A stretch of DNA of 64,000 nt from Daphnia pulex (Eukaryota; Arthropoda; Branchiopoda; Diplostraca; Daphniidae), in the NCBI RefSeq assembly GCF_021134715.1, contig NC_060021.1, positions 6,014,001 through 6,078,000 on the forward strand. The letters run 5' to 3'. The translations under genes and the position numbers were made by a program. The notes below the pieces were generated by a model. It worked only from the letters and a program-made list of their open reading frames with translations, was not told where the DNA came from and ran no database searches. Below are positions 35,623-49,432 of this stretch, piece after piece (the stretch's first letter is position 1; each line of letters starts with the position of its first letter).

Positions 35623-38600
35623 CCATCGGCGCATCCCTCCGACCCGCTGGTCCCGCGGTCGAAAGAAGAAAATGGCCGGCAGGTTTTTTTTTTTTTTTTC
35701 AAAGCAGATTCCTCCCGCACCTGCTCCAGCCCCCTTCCATTGGGTGGAGGTGGTGGGTGGCGGGAGAAGAAGAGAGAATCTTTCACGCTCTGCTCCATTC
35801 CCCCCCCCCCTCCCCCCAAAAAAAAATACCCTCGCCGAGTCTCTCTCGTTCATGTATTTAGGACCCACCCCTCCCCCGCCATGGGATATTACACAATAGA
35901 ATACTACGTGTATACACTATTCTGGTGGATGGGTTGTAGATGGATGGACTACACACATCGTAGACACTCCCGCCCTCAACCTGATGGTCATTCCCATTCA
36001 TATCGTGTACACACGTACATATACAATCCTCATATTCCTTCGTACTACCAAAATGGGTAGAACGAAGAAATCTAATTCAACGCGCCCACCCATTTTTGGA
36101 CGATTGTTAAAGTTACATCCATCATTGCAATGGCTAATTTATCCTAAGTTTCTAACATTTTCCCTTTGTGTGAGCGCGCTGATCCCTTCAAATTGCTGCC
36201 GCACCGACTCCCTTCACGACCGGTATCGAGGCAATCGGCAGCTGCGGACTTTTTTTTTTTGTTTTCTTTTTTTTTTTTTGCATCGTGACACACAAACAGT
36301 AGGACGTGATTCATCATGTGAAAATCTTAAAAAAGAAAAGAAGAGAGAGAACGGTCAGGCGAGCGGTCCATTGTCAAGGCGTTTTCGAGAGATCTTTTTT
36401 TCTTTTGCCATAGTTCACGGGTTAGTTGATTTTCCCTTTCGACAGGTCAACCCGAGTGAAAGGCGTTCGTCCTCCGAGCAGACATTTCGTCCACCCATTT
36501 CGTTTTGATTCCACCGCGACGCTGGTCGTATCTATCGGGCTATGAGGAAGATGTAATTCAAACAATAACGAATGAATCACCAGCTCGTAAACGAGGAGAA
36601 AGAAGGAAACGTGAAAAAAGTGAAAGGGCGAAAAATATATCCAAAGATTCCAATCTCTCTCCTCGTTTTATTTTTTATTTTCTCATCTGATTTATTATCA
36701 AAAGGAACTTCTTCTTCTTCTTCTTCTCCTCCTGCGCATGGCCTACAGGGGGGAAACAAAAATGAGGATTTCGTGAGTTTGTGTTTGAACTACCGAGAGA
36801 TCAAAACACATAAAAACCCTTACGAATAAGAAACTAAATAGAAAGAAAGAAGAAGAATAAAGAAGGTTTGAGCTATTAACTAGCGTGTGATGTCTGTATA
36901 GAATCAAGCGCATAGATCCTAAAGCATTTGAGATAGAGTAGGAATGATGGGGCGCTTTATAGGCATCGTACTACAAACACAACAAAAGAAAGAAATTCCG
37001 GACACTCGTACACAGAAAAGTGTCTCATCTCTATGGGGTTTAAACCCGTGAAAGTTGTGCACCGAGCCGGATAATTTTTCGGCTTTGAATGATGGGCTTA
37101 AGATTTTACCCCTGTTGAAAACTGGATCCATTAAAAAGAAGAAGAAAAAAAGTGAGTTTATGGGGCAAGTCAGTCAAAAGTCAGTCATGGGATGTGTCAT
37201 TTTTTGAAATAAAATGTAGTCAAGTCAAAGTGTAAGTTAGGCGCAACCCTTGACCTAAAATAGTGTGGGATGTAGCATTTGCTGCTGCCCTTGGGCAAGG
37301 TTCACTTGTTGTCTTCGGTGGGGATGTTTTCTCTCTCACTCGTTGATGAGACGTCAATTGTGACACCTTTCTCATAAGGCACCGACTTGGGAACCCGGCA
37401 AGTCTGGCGAATCCAATCTAATCACGAATACATCCAGCGTGCAACGAAGAAAAAACAAAAAAACAAAACATGTTCACCTTGCTGTTTTGCAAGCGCATGC
37501 GAAAAGTCGATCGAGCCGATGAATAATGGATGATTCATTCGCTAGCGCAGGATATCCATCAGTCGCTGGGTATTGTACGGAACCTTTTATTCAATTTCGG
37601 GACAAAACGCCGTTGCCAAAATAGCGGCGGCCAGAAAATTGCTGTTGCAAGGTCTGTTGAAAGGTGGTTGAGAACACCCTGAATAAGAGGTGGAGGTTGT
37701 CTCTCATCTATAATTACAACAACGCAGAGAGATAATAGTTATCTGTGAAAATGGGTGGGATCGGGGAGGTGTGTAGGTTTTTAAATGCCGTTTCCCGCCT
37801 GTCCCGACTGCCTGCCTTCCATTGCTTTTGCCCAAAAAAATGGAAAATCCCGCACGAAACAACCGACACCCAATTATTAAACGAGTCCATGAGCGACGTC
37901 GGAGGCCATCACCCGACTATGACGTTGTTGTTGTTCTTCTTCTTTTTTATTAGAAATAAAACTATCTGAAAGAGAAAAATCCAAATCATTTTCTCAGTCC
38001 AGGAGACGGACGGGTCATCTCTTTTCTCTTTCGTCACGACGCCGCTTTAATAACGCTGGTTGTTGTCTATTTTCTCTTTCGTTGGGTTCGTTCAGGAGGG
38101 AAAGAACGAACGGCATACCATATATTTCCTCTTCAAGTCGGAATCGAATGGCCAAGGACGTGGAAAAGTGAAAGGAAGATGCCAGCACCACCACCACAAG
38201 GAAATCAAAGAAGAAAAAAAACCTTCTCTCCCCTCAGTCTGTTGCTGCTTCACGTATAGTTTTATTATATTAGCTCTTTCTTTCTCTTTCTGACTATTTG
38301 ATGGGCCGCAGCGCTACCTACTGTATATATCTACCTGGTTCAAATCGTGTTGTTATGCGCGCCGCCTCACCACCCCAAAAGAGAAAAAAAAAAACTTCTT
38401 TTGGGTTGATGAGAGAGGATAGAGCCTTCTCTCTTTCGTCACGGCTCACTATTCCTGCTTAACCCCCTTTTTTTTATCCTTGTTCATTCATTTTCTGTCT
38501 TTCTTCACTTGCGACTCGTGGGGAGAAAATAAATCTCGGCGTCATGAGAGAATAAACAGACCAACCGCAACTACAACACAAACCGGTCATAAGCCACCGA

Positions 38601-40420
38601 CCGAAACGAACGGCGGCACGAAAGCAAAGAAACGTCACTCACACGAAAAAGAATTGTGAATTTTCTTCGTGTTGGGAAGCATTTTTCAAGTTGTTTTTGG
38701 CCAACCAGCGCACGCACCCGATGTCGGACATTGTTAAATTCCCCTCCTCGCCGGCAAATTGCGTGTTGTGCAGCCGCAAAAAGAGGTTTTAGGCTCCCGA
38801 TTTCACCGCAGTTGATAAACTGGGCAGACACACAACGGCGATTAAAACGTGTCGACCAGTGAAGAGGCGGGACGGCGGTTGTTGATCAAAACTGGCCAGC
38901 ACGATCCTTCCTTCTATCTTCTTTTTTTTTTCAGATAATTCCCCGTGGCGTTGAAACAACGAATCGTTTTGGCAAATGCTACATCATCATTGATCATTGA
39001 TTAGGTACTACCCCATTCTGCGCGAGTCTAATTCGTTTAATATTTAAAAACGGCGCCTATTTGAGACTTGTACGTGTGTCGCTGTATTTTATTCCTTTCC
39101 CATTGACTCTCTCTCTCTCTGCACCAAGTGCTGACAAACGACTTTCCCGACCTGTTCTGACCTTCCTCCCCGGTGTAGTTTTTCTTTCTTTACAACATCC
39201 TGTCTGTCCGCCCCCAAAGGGCAGAGAAGGATACGTTACACGTACGCGCACGAATGTATCACATCATCAATTTTGCTTCTCCAGCCAATTTCATAACTCT
39301 GAAATGGAAACAAAAGTGACAACTCATCAGTTGCGGGGCCGAAAAGAGAGAAATCCGTAACTAGTCAGACAAAAAAATAACATAAATTTTACCCGTTGGA
39401 AAACGAAACTGAAAAATTCAGACAATCGCGGAACGTGATACGCAAAAATTTCAATACAAAACTGCTGGGGAAACACGACGACGACGACGACCAAAACAGT
39501 TAATAACTGTGTAGGGGGCAGCAAGAAAAAGAGAAATGAATAAAAAGAAAAAAACTGTTGTCCTTGAATAACTTGTTTGAGAAAAGAGAGAAAAAATCTT
39601 CATCAGGACTCTTCTTTGATGATGATACAGTGTAACTTTATGGCGCATGGATCAAGGACATTTCGCCGTTGTCCTGTCCAATAAAAATGTAAAAACGAGA
39701 AAAAAGAAAAGCCGTCAGCGATAGGTGGTAGTAGTCGAGTCATTTTATATGGGTACTATAGTAGGACTGTGGCGAAAATTTCATCGCTCGTGCGCGACGG
39801 GCGAACGACTCCATTTGTGGCTCATCTTGTTGACGGGGGGTCAGAATATCATTCGCATTTATAGCTCGTTGCCGATTATTACTAAAAACTATACGATGAT
39901 ACTTTAGACGGACGGAGGGGGCGAACGAGAGGGCGGCATTGTCCCGGCATTTTCCCTTTGTCTTTTTTTCTTTCGAGACTTAATGGCTTTCGTAGATGAC
40001 TAGAGTGGATAAACACCTTCGGCATCGTGACCGGAATTCTCTCATCAACTCGGGGAGGAGTTGACTCCACTCAATAAAAGAATAACACTAATAAACCGCA
40101 ACAGCCTTAAAAGATATTCTTAACTTTTAAATCTAAATTGCACGTTTGGTGGACTGGTTCGGTCCCAAAAACAAGCCGTTTAGAGCTGCCAAGTACACTG
40201 GCATTCGTCATACATACAGACGGTTATTTTAACGATGGAAAATTTCCAGAAAGAGAAAGAAAAACGAAAACTGCCGAGCCACTCACAAGATATTCACGTG
40301 TGTGTGTTTGCACTTTTTGTAATCTCGCGAAATAAAGGTTGGAATTTTCCCATTATAAAGCTCACCATTTACTTTTGGGTGAAGGTGGGAGATTACTGAG
40401 AGAGATGGCGGGATGTTGGT
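35623..40420. other. Intergenic, simple-sequence rich, no recognised gene
   Basis: About 4.8 kb without a recognisable coding exon on either strand. It holds a poly-C run at about 35800-35817, T-tracts near 36250-36280 and many GA-rich patches. The left part should contain upstream control sequence of the chitin-binding protein gene; the right edge is the 3' flank of OTUD6B. Confidence 0.45.
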
Positions 40421-41797
40421 TTATTGGCCGCCGTCATTGTCCTCGTCGTCGGCTGGCCGAGGCTGGACGCTGTTGTAATGTTCTCCCAAGCCGTACATGT
40501 GGCGATGGTAAGTGAGCAGTACCGGAGTAGATGATGGATCCGTGAATTCTTCGCCTATGATAACAGGACGACCTTCAGCCTGCACGACTTCAAAGGGACG
40601 TCGTAAAACTTGACTTAAAGCTCGCAACTGCAGTTAAGTGTTGTTATTGTTGCCGCAAGGGGTCAGAGGCAATGGATAAAAGAGAGAAAAAAAAAATACA
40701 CAAATGGAAATTAGTTTTCATCCATTCATCGTCAACGGAAAGGCCCCAAGGTTGTGCGCATCTCCTAAAGAGGAGGCTCCATCATCAATCGAAATTTTCC
40801 CTCCCTCCCTCGACAGGCTAAGCAATAGTTATTCATATTTTCACTGAGCGCAACAACAGCGGTCAAGAATGAAGAAGATTGTATTGTATGTACCTCCAGC
40901 TGGCTACCCCACGTGGCGGTTCGTTGGAGATCGTCGCAGTATTTCATGTATTGTTCTTCGTTTTCCACCTCGTCCATGAACGGCATGAAATCGTCCACGT
41001 TTGAACGCATAAATTCTGCCGCAAGATTGCGAAGTTGCTGCACAGACTGTGAGACACCTCCGCGGTTAATTTGGTGCAGTATGGCCGCGAACATGCTGGG
41101 GAAACAATGAAATATATTACGTCTTGTACGAAAATGAATTATGTAGAAAGTACCAGTTGCCATCAGATGGTATTTCAAAGAAAGTCAGATTTTGCTTGGC
41201 CAGTATTGCTTTGATTTTCTGGGTTTCAGTGTGCCTGACTCCCAAAAGATTAGCTTTCTCCTGTTCTTCAATCAACTGCACCCTTTCTTTGGCTTGGTCC
41301 TGTTTTTTGTCTCTTCTTCTTTGAGCCTTTGTGACTTTTCCTTCACCCTTGGCTGCCAAGTTTACATCTTCTAGTTGCTCAGAGATTTTCTTGGTTTCAG
41401 CTGTGGATTCCTTTTAAAAAATTAATTCAAAACATGACACAAACATATTTATCATATCAATGGGCTGCACAACCTGAAATTTCTTCAATTCTGCAGCATG
41501 TTTAGTCTCTATTTCAGTTTCTAGCTTGGCAATCTCCTCAGCCACGTCCTTCTTTTTCTTTTTGTCTCCTTTCGTTGCTGTCTTCTTCAAAGCTTGAATC
41601 TTTGCTGTTTGAATAAATATCAATAAGCAAAAAAATATAAATAAACAAATATTCTCCGAGAATATGCAATTTTGAAAGTCCAAAGAACCTTGAATATCTT
41701 TTTTTTCCTTCCGGTGCCGAGCCAATAATTCTTCCTCGCCGTCCAACTCTTCAGCCTTCTCTTCTATTAATTCATCGGTGGAATTTTCTTCGGCCAT
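40421..41797 (-). CDS. OTUD6B: Deubiquitinase OTUD6B
   Basis: OTUD6B is an OTU-family cysteine deubiquitinase linked to translation and proteasome function. Minus-strand exons are 41797-41689, 41604-41474, 41410-41154, 41095-40894 and 40627-40421, giving 301 residues (human 293). The N-terminal half is a charged coiled coil (ELLARHRKEKKDIQG, KLETEIETKHAAELKKF, KAQRRRDKKQDQAKERVQL). The OTU domain begins FFEIPSDGNCMFAAILHQ: the catalytic Cys166 codon is split TG|C by the third intron, so it is invisible in the unspliced frame. His283 in MYGLGEHYNSV is the catalytic His. The polyadenylation motif AATAAA (40420-40425, minus) overlaps the stop codon. Confidence 0.96.
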
Positions 41798-42701
41798 TCT
41801 TTCTTTTCGAATGATGATTACAACACCAAAAAGCTCTGTAATCTCATGCGATCATAAATAAATGTACCTCAATAGGCACATAAATATACCAAGAATCCCC
41901 TACTAAACTGACTGAGCACACATGAGAAATGAGAATTTTCGAAAGCTAGCAGACGATGCCAGCTCATTTGAAACTAAACAGCATCCTTTTTGTATAAACA
42001 CACGAGGACAATCGATTACCCAAATTCAACGGTAAAAATTGCCGTAGTTGGTAGATGGTGATGACTATTCTTCGGTTTTTTCATCAGGTCTTTTGGTTTT
42101 TGGGGCTGCATCGATACAAAGAGATCGAGGGTTACCCCTTTCCTTTTTTTGTTGTTTGCATGGCGAGGCGTTTCTGTTGTATACGCGCGCGTCCTTGACT
42201 AGCTAATCTACACACAAGACATATGGAATTGTGCGCGCTTTCTAATAAGACAGCAAAATTTCCTCAGGCTCAAGATGCGCTTGCTCAAGTCCAACAACGA
42301 TAAAGCTCCCTTTGTGATGCAATAGTCAGCAGCTGCATACCATTTTTCTCATTGCCCCGCCAACGTGAAGCAAGCCATTGCTAAAACACATTCAATTTGC
42401 AAATAACTGTGCATTTCTCAAAACCACTTAAAAGTCAAATTTTAGCGGCACTTAATGTTGAACGTGTATTCGGTACATCAATCATAAAATTCCAAAAAAC
42501 TTAGCGGAATGCAAAATATGCCATTCTTCCACGGGTTAAATCTTCAGACGATGCTAACAAACTAATATGTCGCCATGGGAAGCTATTTGATCAGATTACT
42601 AAATAATAATGAAGAAGAAGAAAGAGGCAAGAAATAATTCGCTATCTTTTGCCATCAGCGTAGTATCGATAATAATGGCCTTCAATTTGACTCAGAAAAA
42701 C
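41798..42701. other. Intergenic between OTUD6B and HD-PTP
   Basis: No coding exon recognised. It should hold the OTUD6B promoter (right of 41798) and the 3' UTR of HD-PTP (left of 42702). Confidence 0.4.
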
Positions 42702-45700
42702 TTATTTAGCCAATGACCACAAAGGATCGAGTTGGCTGAGCGGATCAGAAGGATCAGACATTGAACCGAGCTGAGAGGCGTTTTTAAAACTTTCTTTTGT
42801 AACGCGGTGTCTATTTGTTTGGCCGCCGTCCAACGTGAAGTTTGCCGGATCAAGGATAGCCAACGCCCCTAGAGCCTGGCTCTTTTTTGGCGTAGGTGTG
42901 TCTGTCGTTTGCAACATCGCTGCTGGTTCTTCTGTTACTTGGGGAGCCACTTCTTCCGTTGCTGTCGTTTCTTTCAAAACATTCGCCGCTGCCTCCAACA
43001 CAGGTGTCGCATCTACAAAGATCGAACGCGTCATAAATCAAATGCAAAATGTTGGCAACGGTTAAACATTTTTACTGTTCGAAGGAGTTGGAATCGGTGA
43101 ATGAATGAAATCTTGCGATGGATGATGTTTCTTTATAGGGGATCCTTGCAATGAAGTCGTTCCCGACAAAATTCCTCCTATATTCAAGCAAATTATTGTT
43201 ATTGTTATTTTTTATTATTTTTTATGTAAAATCTTTTAGAGTTTATTGAAAAACTTTTACTTTTCATGAGTAAATCCTGGGCGTGATAAAGTAAGGCTTG
43301 GTAAGCAAAGAGCAAGTGTTCACGATCTCGGAACATGTTGCGTCGATGCTGGCAAAGGCTCGCCGCAACCCGTACGACGTCCAACAGTCCATGGCCTATC
43401 AGAAAAGGATTCATCATTATTTCATGCAAGTAATGTTAAGCTTGTACAAATCGTATGATGGATGAGCTTACCTGAAGTAAGGTCATTGAGGGCCGTAGAG
43501 AGGAGGCAAAAAAGACCAGTACGTCCTGCGCCCGCCAGACAATGGACAACGATCGGATGGGTTTTGCTTCGTTGCTGCTGCCAACAGTGAAGCACTTCAT
43601 TCGTCAATTGAAGAAACTGGGCAGGCGAAGCGGGAAAGCTACTTCCAGGCCAGGCTGTAAATTGTAAGTGTATGACTACACGCTGTTTGGCTTCTCCCTA
43701 AAACAAAACAAAACAAAAAAGTCGTCAACTCTCTGCATGGATGAATTTAAAAATTCATAGAAAATGGAAGTTGTAAAAATAAAATTACGTTTTTGCTGAG
43801 ACCAAGGATTCGTTCGTGGCAATACGAGCGGATGTTACTGCTCTGAAGTGTTATGGTCCAGGGGCCAGAGATGACATCACGGCCCTTCTCTACAGGCCAA
43901 TAAATAGCTGTCGTTGAAGGGCTGGGCTTGGGTATTTCGGCGTCCGAAAGTAAACAAACAACAATTTCAACCGATTGTTGCCATATCATCGTCCAAAAGT
44001 CCTGCTGGCTGCAAGGCAATGGCGTTTGAGTGGCGATGAAAGAGGGAGCGCCAGGCGATAAAGCAGGAACCAAAGAGGCGTTAATGTAATCATCCTTTGT
44101 AGTGGGCAGCTCCACACGATTGTGGTCGTAAGGTAGCACATCTGGGAGTCGGTTCTTCATGGGATAACACCGCGCCACCGAAATACTGTGACGAGTTGAC
44201 TCACGCTCTTGCAATTCCAGCACTTCCTTCCAGCGGGTGTCCAGTGAGGTTGGTCCATTGAGACTTTTGCGAGTCAGGCCGTCCACCAACTTGTCCAACT
44301 TCTCGACATCCACAGCCAGTTTACATGCTAATTCAGCGTCAGCTAAAGGATCTTTGTGGCCAGTGGTTGGGAGCGTGGTTAGTTTCACTTCAGATTTGGT
44401 AGGTGATTCGTGAAAAGGAAAAGATTCAGTAGCGGAGGAGATGGACGTGGGTTTGATTGGATCAGGCGTGGCAGCGGGAGTCATCATAACCGACTTGATG
44501 GTTGAATTGGTCAGCGTAGTCGTACCTTGTGTACTCCCACCAGGAGTTTGAGCCTCTCTAGGTTGGGGCTCCAATAGGCCACCGATAGGAGCCATAGGAA
44601 CAGAAAGATCTAAAAGCGTCAAAAGCTCTAAATTGCTAGCGACTTGTCCAACGCCTGTGGGATTTGGCGGCACGGTGGCGGGTAAATGAGCTACGGGAGC
44701 CTGAGCAACAGTAGGAGCGGCAGGAACTGATGTGGGAGCCAACGGAGTAGGCTGAAGAATTTGCTCTGCGGCCGGAGGATAAGAATTGGCAGCCGGATAG
44801 TAAGATCCAGGATGCTGGTAGTGATAGTTATTGACTGGATCAACTGGATTTGGATAGTAAGGATAATGTTGATACTGTCCGATTCCGGAAGCCGAAGCGG
44901 CGGTTATTAATCCCGGACCTTGATGTCCGGCTGACTGAGAGAGAGCCGAATTATTAGTACCTGTTACTCCGTGTTGATAACCCCCACTCCCGTCTATGTT
45001 TGGATTGGACGAGCTGTATCCGTACGGATATTGATGCATTGAAGCTGCAGCCGCTGTTGTTGTTGCAGGCGGATAGCCGTACATGGAACTGCCCGGATAA
45101 TAGGGATACTGTTGTTGCTGAGTTGGAGGAATGTTTACATGAGTGTTTGGATAAGACAAGGGACCCGATTGGGTTTCTCTCCCAACGGATGGTTGGTTCA
45201 GATAACTCGCAACCCCATAAGTCTGCTGCTGTTGAGATACGGCAACAGCCGTTTGGGAAAAAGATGAAGGAGCTGCAGAAGATGGTTGCTGTTGGGTTGC
45301 CGGGGCAAAGTGAGGAGCATAAGCCGATGAAGTTCCTCCATTAGGAGTCATATAACTCGCTGTTGGGTAATTGGTTGAGGAATTAGAAGTTGTTGTTACG
45401 GGAACACTGGGGGTAGGTTGTTGCCCCATTTGAGAGACTGTAGGGTATGCTTGTTGCTGCATCGACAAGGCGATGTCGTACGATGTCGCACCAAGAACTT
45501 GGCCATAATAGTTGGAAGTAGGTGGATAATTCTGAGGTTGCATATGTTGAGTTGAACCAAAAGACTGCGGGTTGTTTCCTCCTCCTCCTCCTGACGGTTG
45601 CTGACCCAGATACGCCTGACCTCCTGCTGATGGATAAGACGGTTGTTGGGGTTGGCTAGTAGGAATCGGATGCGGATTGACTGCAGTGGTGGGTTGCTGA

Positions 45701-48700
45701 TGAAGGGGAGAAGCCGAAGGAGAAGGATAATTGTAGCTGGATTGAGCCAAACTAGAAGCACCCGGTTGGGTGGCTGAAAACGACGAAGACCTATCAGTTG
45801 TTTGGAAACCACTACTATAAGTTGGTCTTGGTGGATTTGGTCCAGAAGGCGGGAACCCACTTTGGGAAGTATTATTTTGATAGTAATAAGAATTGCCGTC
45901 AGGCACATAGGGCGTCGATTGCGGATGGCGATCACTCTGCTCGGCACCAAGAGGAGTCGGACGTTGATACGGGTAACTAAACGGGGCGACGGCATCAGCT
46001 CCAGCAGAACCCGGTGGAGGTGCTGACGATGTGGTTGGAATAAAAGATGGTTCCATTCCAACTCGATCTTTTTTCATTAAATGAAGAAAATCTTTCAACT
46101 TCGGACCGCTCGTTACATCAGTAGATTCTGGAATTTCGGGTCGTGGGTTGGTCACAGGAGTGGGGCGATTGCGTTCTCGTGCAGCCTCCTGCTGTTCACG
46201 CTCTTCCTGTTGGACACGACAGACGGATCGCAAACGCTGCAAGAGTTTCGTGACATTCGTGTCCATCTTCCTGTAGAATTCGAGACCTTTTTGGCACTTT
46301 GCAATCAGATCTGGATAGGCCTCGGCGGAAGCCATCAGAGCAGCTACGGTTGCAATTCGACGCTGCTGAATGTCGGCAGTGGAGCGTCGCGTGTCTGCGT
46401 ATCGAGCATTGGCTTCCGTTAAAGCAACGAGGATCTTCTCCTGGGCTGAAAGATTTTGTTCGATTAACGAAGTCAACCGTTGGTGCTTTGCCAACTCCTG
46501 GGTAAATAGGACCTCTAAATCCGTCTGGTGGGTTGCCAATTTGGTGATGTCATCGGCTTGAAGGGCTTCACGTAATTGAGTGTAAAGCATTTGGCGTTGT
46601 TTGCGCATCTCTTCCACCTTGTCGAGAAGCCGATGCAACTCTTTAATAGCTGCTTGGTCTTTACTTGATTCCAGCACTTGAATACTGGGTAACTGAGCTT
46701 GGATTTCAGATAATGGAAGGCTTAAAGTCCGCAAATTGCCCAAATGTGAATTGATGGCCTTATGCAGGAGCATGTTGGAATCAGCAGCTTTTGCGTGGGC
46801 TTCGACAAAGCGACCAGCTTCAAGCGAAAGTTCTTTTAAGATCATTGAAGGGGGTCGTTTGCCTTGGCCTTGATAAATCCTTTCATTTTCTTGTTCTTCG
46901 CTCAAAAGATTTTGGATTTCGGCCAATGAAGACTCTACATCAGTGTAGACTGACGACAGCTCACCCATGGCATCAATCAGACTTTGGACCACGTTTGTTT
47001 CGACACTAAACGCTGCACAGAGATCAATCAACTCCTGCGGTAGACCCGATGGTTCCAAATGCACTCTCAATTGGTCAACCTGCATTTCAGTAACAAATAA
47101 ATCATTTGTATGTGGCTAAATGGAGAACTATTTAATATTAACCTGAAGTGATGTTAAAAACAATGCCAATTCTTGATCTTTTTCTTCGACATTTCCACCA
47201 ACTCGACGTAGTAGTTTGGCTTTTTCCTCACTGATTGAAAAACAAACGAAACATTAACTTTGGATGGCTTTGAATAATTCAACAACAATCGTGCAATACC
47301 TGTAGAGTGAAGATGCTTCGTGAGCTTCCATGGGTACTAATCGATGAAAAATATCCTGGCCAGCGATTTCAGGGTCTGTAACATCGAAAGGCGTGCCTTT
47401 CACAAGAGATGCGCCCTTAATGTCAGGTAATGAAGCGCGGTCGGGAACTTTTTCATGGTAAACGAATTCGTTTTCTTTCTCGGCTGCCTTGAGTTTGCCA
47501 CCAACAACGTCATGGACGAAAGAAATCGCATCATTGACACTTTCTGATTTATTTTCTAGTTTTTTGGCTTTTTTGGTCGCCTCTGTAAGTTTATCCATTG
47601 CAGCCTGTTAATACAAAAAAATCGTGCTGAATTCTAAAGAAAGATAAGTTAAAATGTCAAGGAATACTACCTGAAAGTAAGCAAGTCTTTCTCCCATCTT
47701 CTGCATCTCCTCACTATGTATACCCATGTAGAGCAAAGCCACACACTGATGGAACGTCATCTTGAATTCGCTGTACTTTTTCCAAATATTATAAGCTTTG
47801 ACTCCGGCAACTTCGACTAGGGCATTACTGTATGTGGTAATTGTATGAATTAGTATGAATCTAAACTATGTGTAGGATCAAGTTAAATAAGGTAGGAGTC
47901 TTCCTAAGCACTCACATAACCTTACTTAACCTCTTTCTAAATCTTTATTGAATGAACATTACCCATCTGGATGGTTGTCACCCTGATCCAGCACTTTAAC
48001 AGCTGACTTGTAATAATCAACAATCTGGGCAGCTACCTGTAACCAGTTATTGAAATGTTTTGGATTTGCTGAAATGATCACTGACTTGTTAATAATTTAC
48101 CTTTGCCACTATTCCAGGTTTCCGCCCATCAATAATGCTCTTTTCTAAAATGCATTCTTGAGCCTGGGCAAGTGAAACTGTTGCAAAAAACTTGACAAGA
48201 TCATAGCCCAAATCTGTCTCTCTCTGTTGAGGATATTTTTCATTGAGCTGTTGAAAAGCCCAAGCAGCACACTGAAAGTGAGAACAGCTTATCTTCATGC
48301 CATCAGCAGTCTGACGACTGTCCATGGCACCCAAGTTCATGTGTAGAGCACCAATATTGTACAACACACACGCCATTTCATGCTTGATATCAGTTGTTGA
48401 ATATGCCAATCCAGTGTACATATCACACCTGAAAACCAGTGTAATAATATGAACATGTTTTAAATGTTAAATTTATATTAACTGTTATTTGAATCTGGGT
48501 ACCATGTAAAGAAGACTTCATCTCTTCCTGCTTCACTAAATGTGAATCGATTTTGCAGAAAATTAAGTTGACAGTAGTATTTTTTTAATAGAGAGCAGCC
48601 AGTAAAATCTTGGGGTGGATGGCATGCTGCAGCACGAAGAGTTTCGAGTTCTCTGGTTTCATTGGCATAGCTGTTCGGATCCTCGTTAAAGTGCTCTCGA

Positions 48701-48860
48701 ATTTGCTTGAAGATGAATCATCAACAATTACGAAACGTACAGCAAAACAAACAGCTAAGGACAAATCAGTTACCCATTTAACTTTTCGACTAAAATCTGT
48801 TCTTTCCGGGGATGTCTTTAGAGATGTCCGTAACATGTAAAGTTTAGGAACTCCTTCCAT
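42702..48860 (-). CDS. PTPN23: HD-PTP, Bro1-domain tyrosine-phosphatase-like protein (PTPN23)
   Basis: HD-PTP is an endosomal ESCRT adaptor that sorts ubiquitinated receptors (myopic in Drosophila). Twelve minus-strand exons: 48860-48774, 48705-48503, 48428-48101, 48036-47963, 47827-47671, 47604-47300, 47230-47143, 47079-43789, 43697-43472, 43395-43261, 43177-43076, 43012-42702. Phases join to 1768 residues. The Bro1 domain is about 1-385 (ACVLYNIGALHMNLGAMDSR, CSHFQCAAWAFQQL); the V domain is about 386-740. A long Tyr/Gln/Pro-rich linker (about 750-1350) holds many PYGY and YPYYP units. The PTP-like domain is about 1359-1615. Its motifs are degenerate: WPG (1527-1529) replaces WPD, KNRL replaces KNRY, while the P-loop HCLAGAGRTG keeps Cys1564 and Arg1570. 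The C-terminus SDPSDPLSQLDPLWSLAK matches the human end. The first exon is divergent from the nucleoside kinase. Confidence 0.96.
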
Positions 48861-49139
48861 CTTTGATTGTTATTAGTGTTTTCTATAAATTGAATTAACA
48901 AACAGTCAAACACTGCGATTCTCCATAATCCGACGAATTCCAGCAAATTCTGTTTGACACCTATGACAGGAGAATGAGTTTCTGCGATGGACCCCTAGAT
49001 GACTCTTTAACTAGTAAAGTAGTAAATAAAGTTGAAAAATCGTCTGCAAACCAAGAAAGTGTTTTTTTTTTTCTGTCCATGTGTGAAATTTTTTTCAATA
49101 TTACTGGTCAAAATTGCTCAAGATATATATACAGAAGTA

Positions 49140-49218
49140 ATGACAAGTCGTTTTGTTCAAAAATGGAGTCAATTAGTGTACTCAATGATGAGGAATACTC
49201 GCAAAACTGTGAAATCAG
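49140..49218 (+). CDS. Candidate alternative first exon of the nucleoside kinase (mitochondrial-type presequence)
   Basis: An ATG at 49140 opens 26 codons plus one base, ending in a donor TCAG|GTAAGA at 49218/49219. Joined to the acceptor TTTTAG at 49382, the frame runs for 17 more codons straight into the kinase start at 49433 with no stop. The added 43 residues begin MTSRFVQKWSQLVYSMMRNT and are rich in Arg/Lys/Ser with no acidic residue in the first 26, as in mitochondrial targeting sequences. It is inferred from splice signals and phase; no transcript evidence is available. Confidence 0.5.
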
Positions 49219-49287
49219 GTAAGACTATTGATTTTTAATTTTTTGTCTTTGAGTGAATTCGCTCGGAAGCGCCAAGTCGATAATGCG

Positions 49288-49312
49288 GGGAAAATTTTAT
49301 TGGCGCGAAATT
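49288..49312. promoter_or_regulatory. E2F-like sites in front of the short kinase transcript
   Basis: GGCGCGAAA at 49302-49310 is, on the other strand, TTTCGCGCC, a full match to the E2F consensus TTTSSCGC. A second, weaker G-rich element GCGGGGAAAA lies at about 49285-49294. Both sit in the candidate intron between the presequence exon and the start at 49433, where a promoter for a cytosolic isoform would be. E2F control is common for S-phase nucleotide metabolism genes. Confidence 0.4.
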
Positions 49313-49432
49313 TCGTGATTTCCGGTTGAAAACAACGGTTAGATCGTCTCTCTCTCATGCTGCCTTCCATTCACGATTTTAGATTCACGACCAAGCGACT
49401 TTCCTCACCGCACACTCCCTTTTTTAAAAAGC

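Noticed and set aside
38325-38345. tRNA T-loop-like GGTTCAAATC
   Set aside because: No acceptor stem, D arm or anticodon arm can be built around it.
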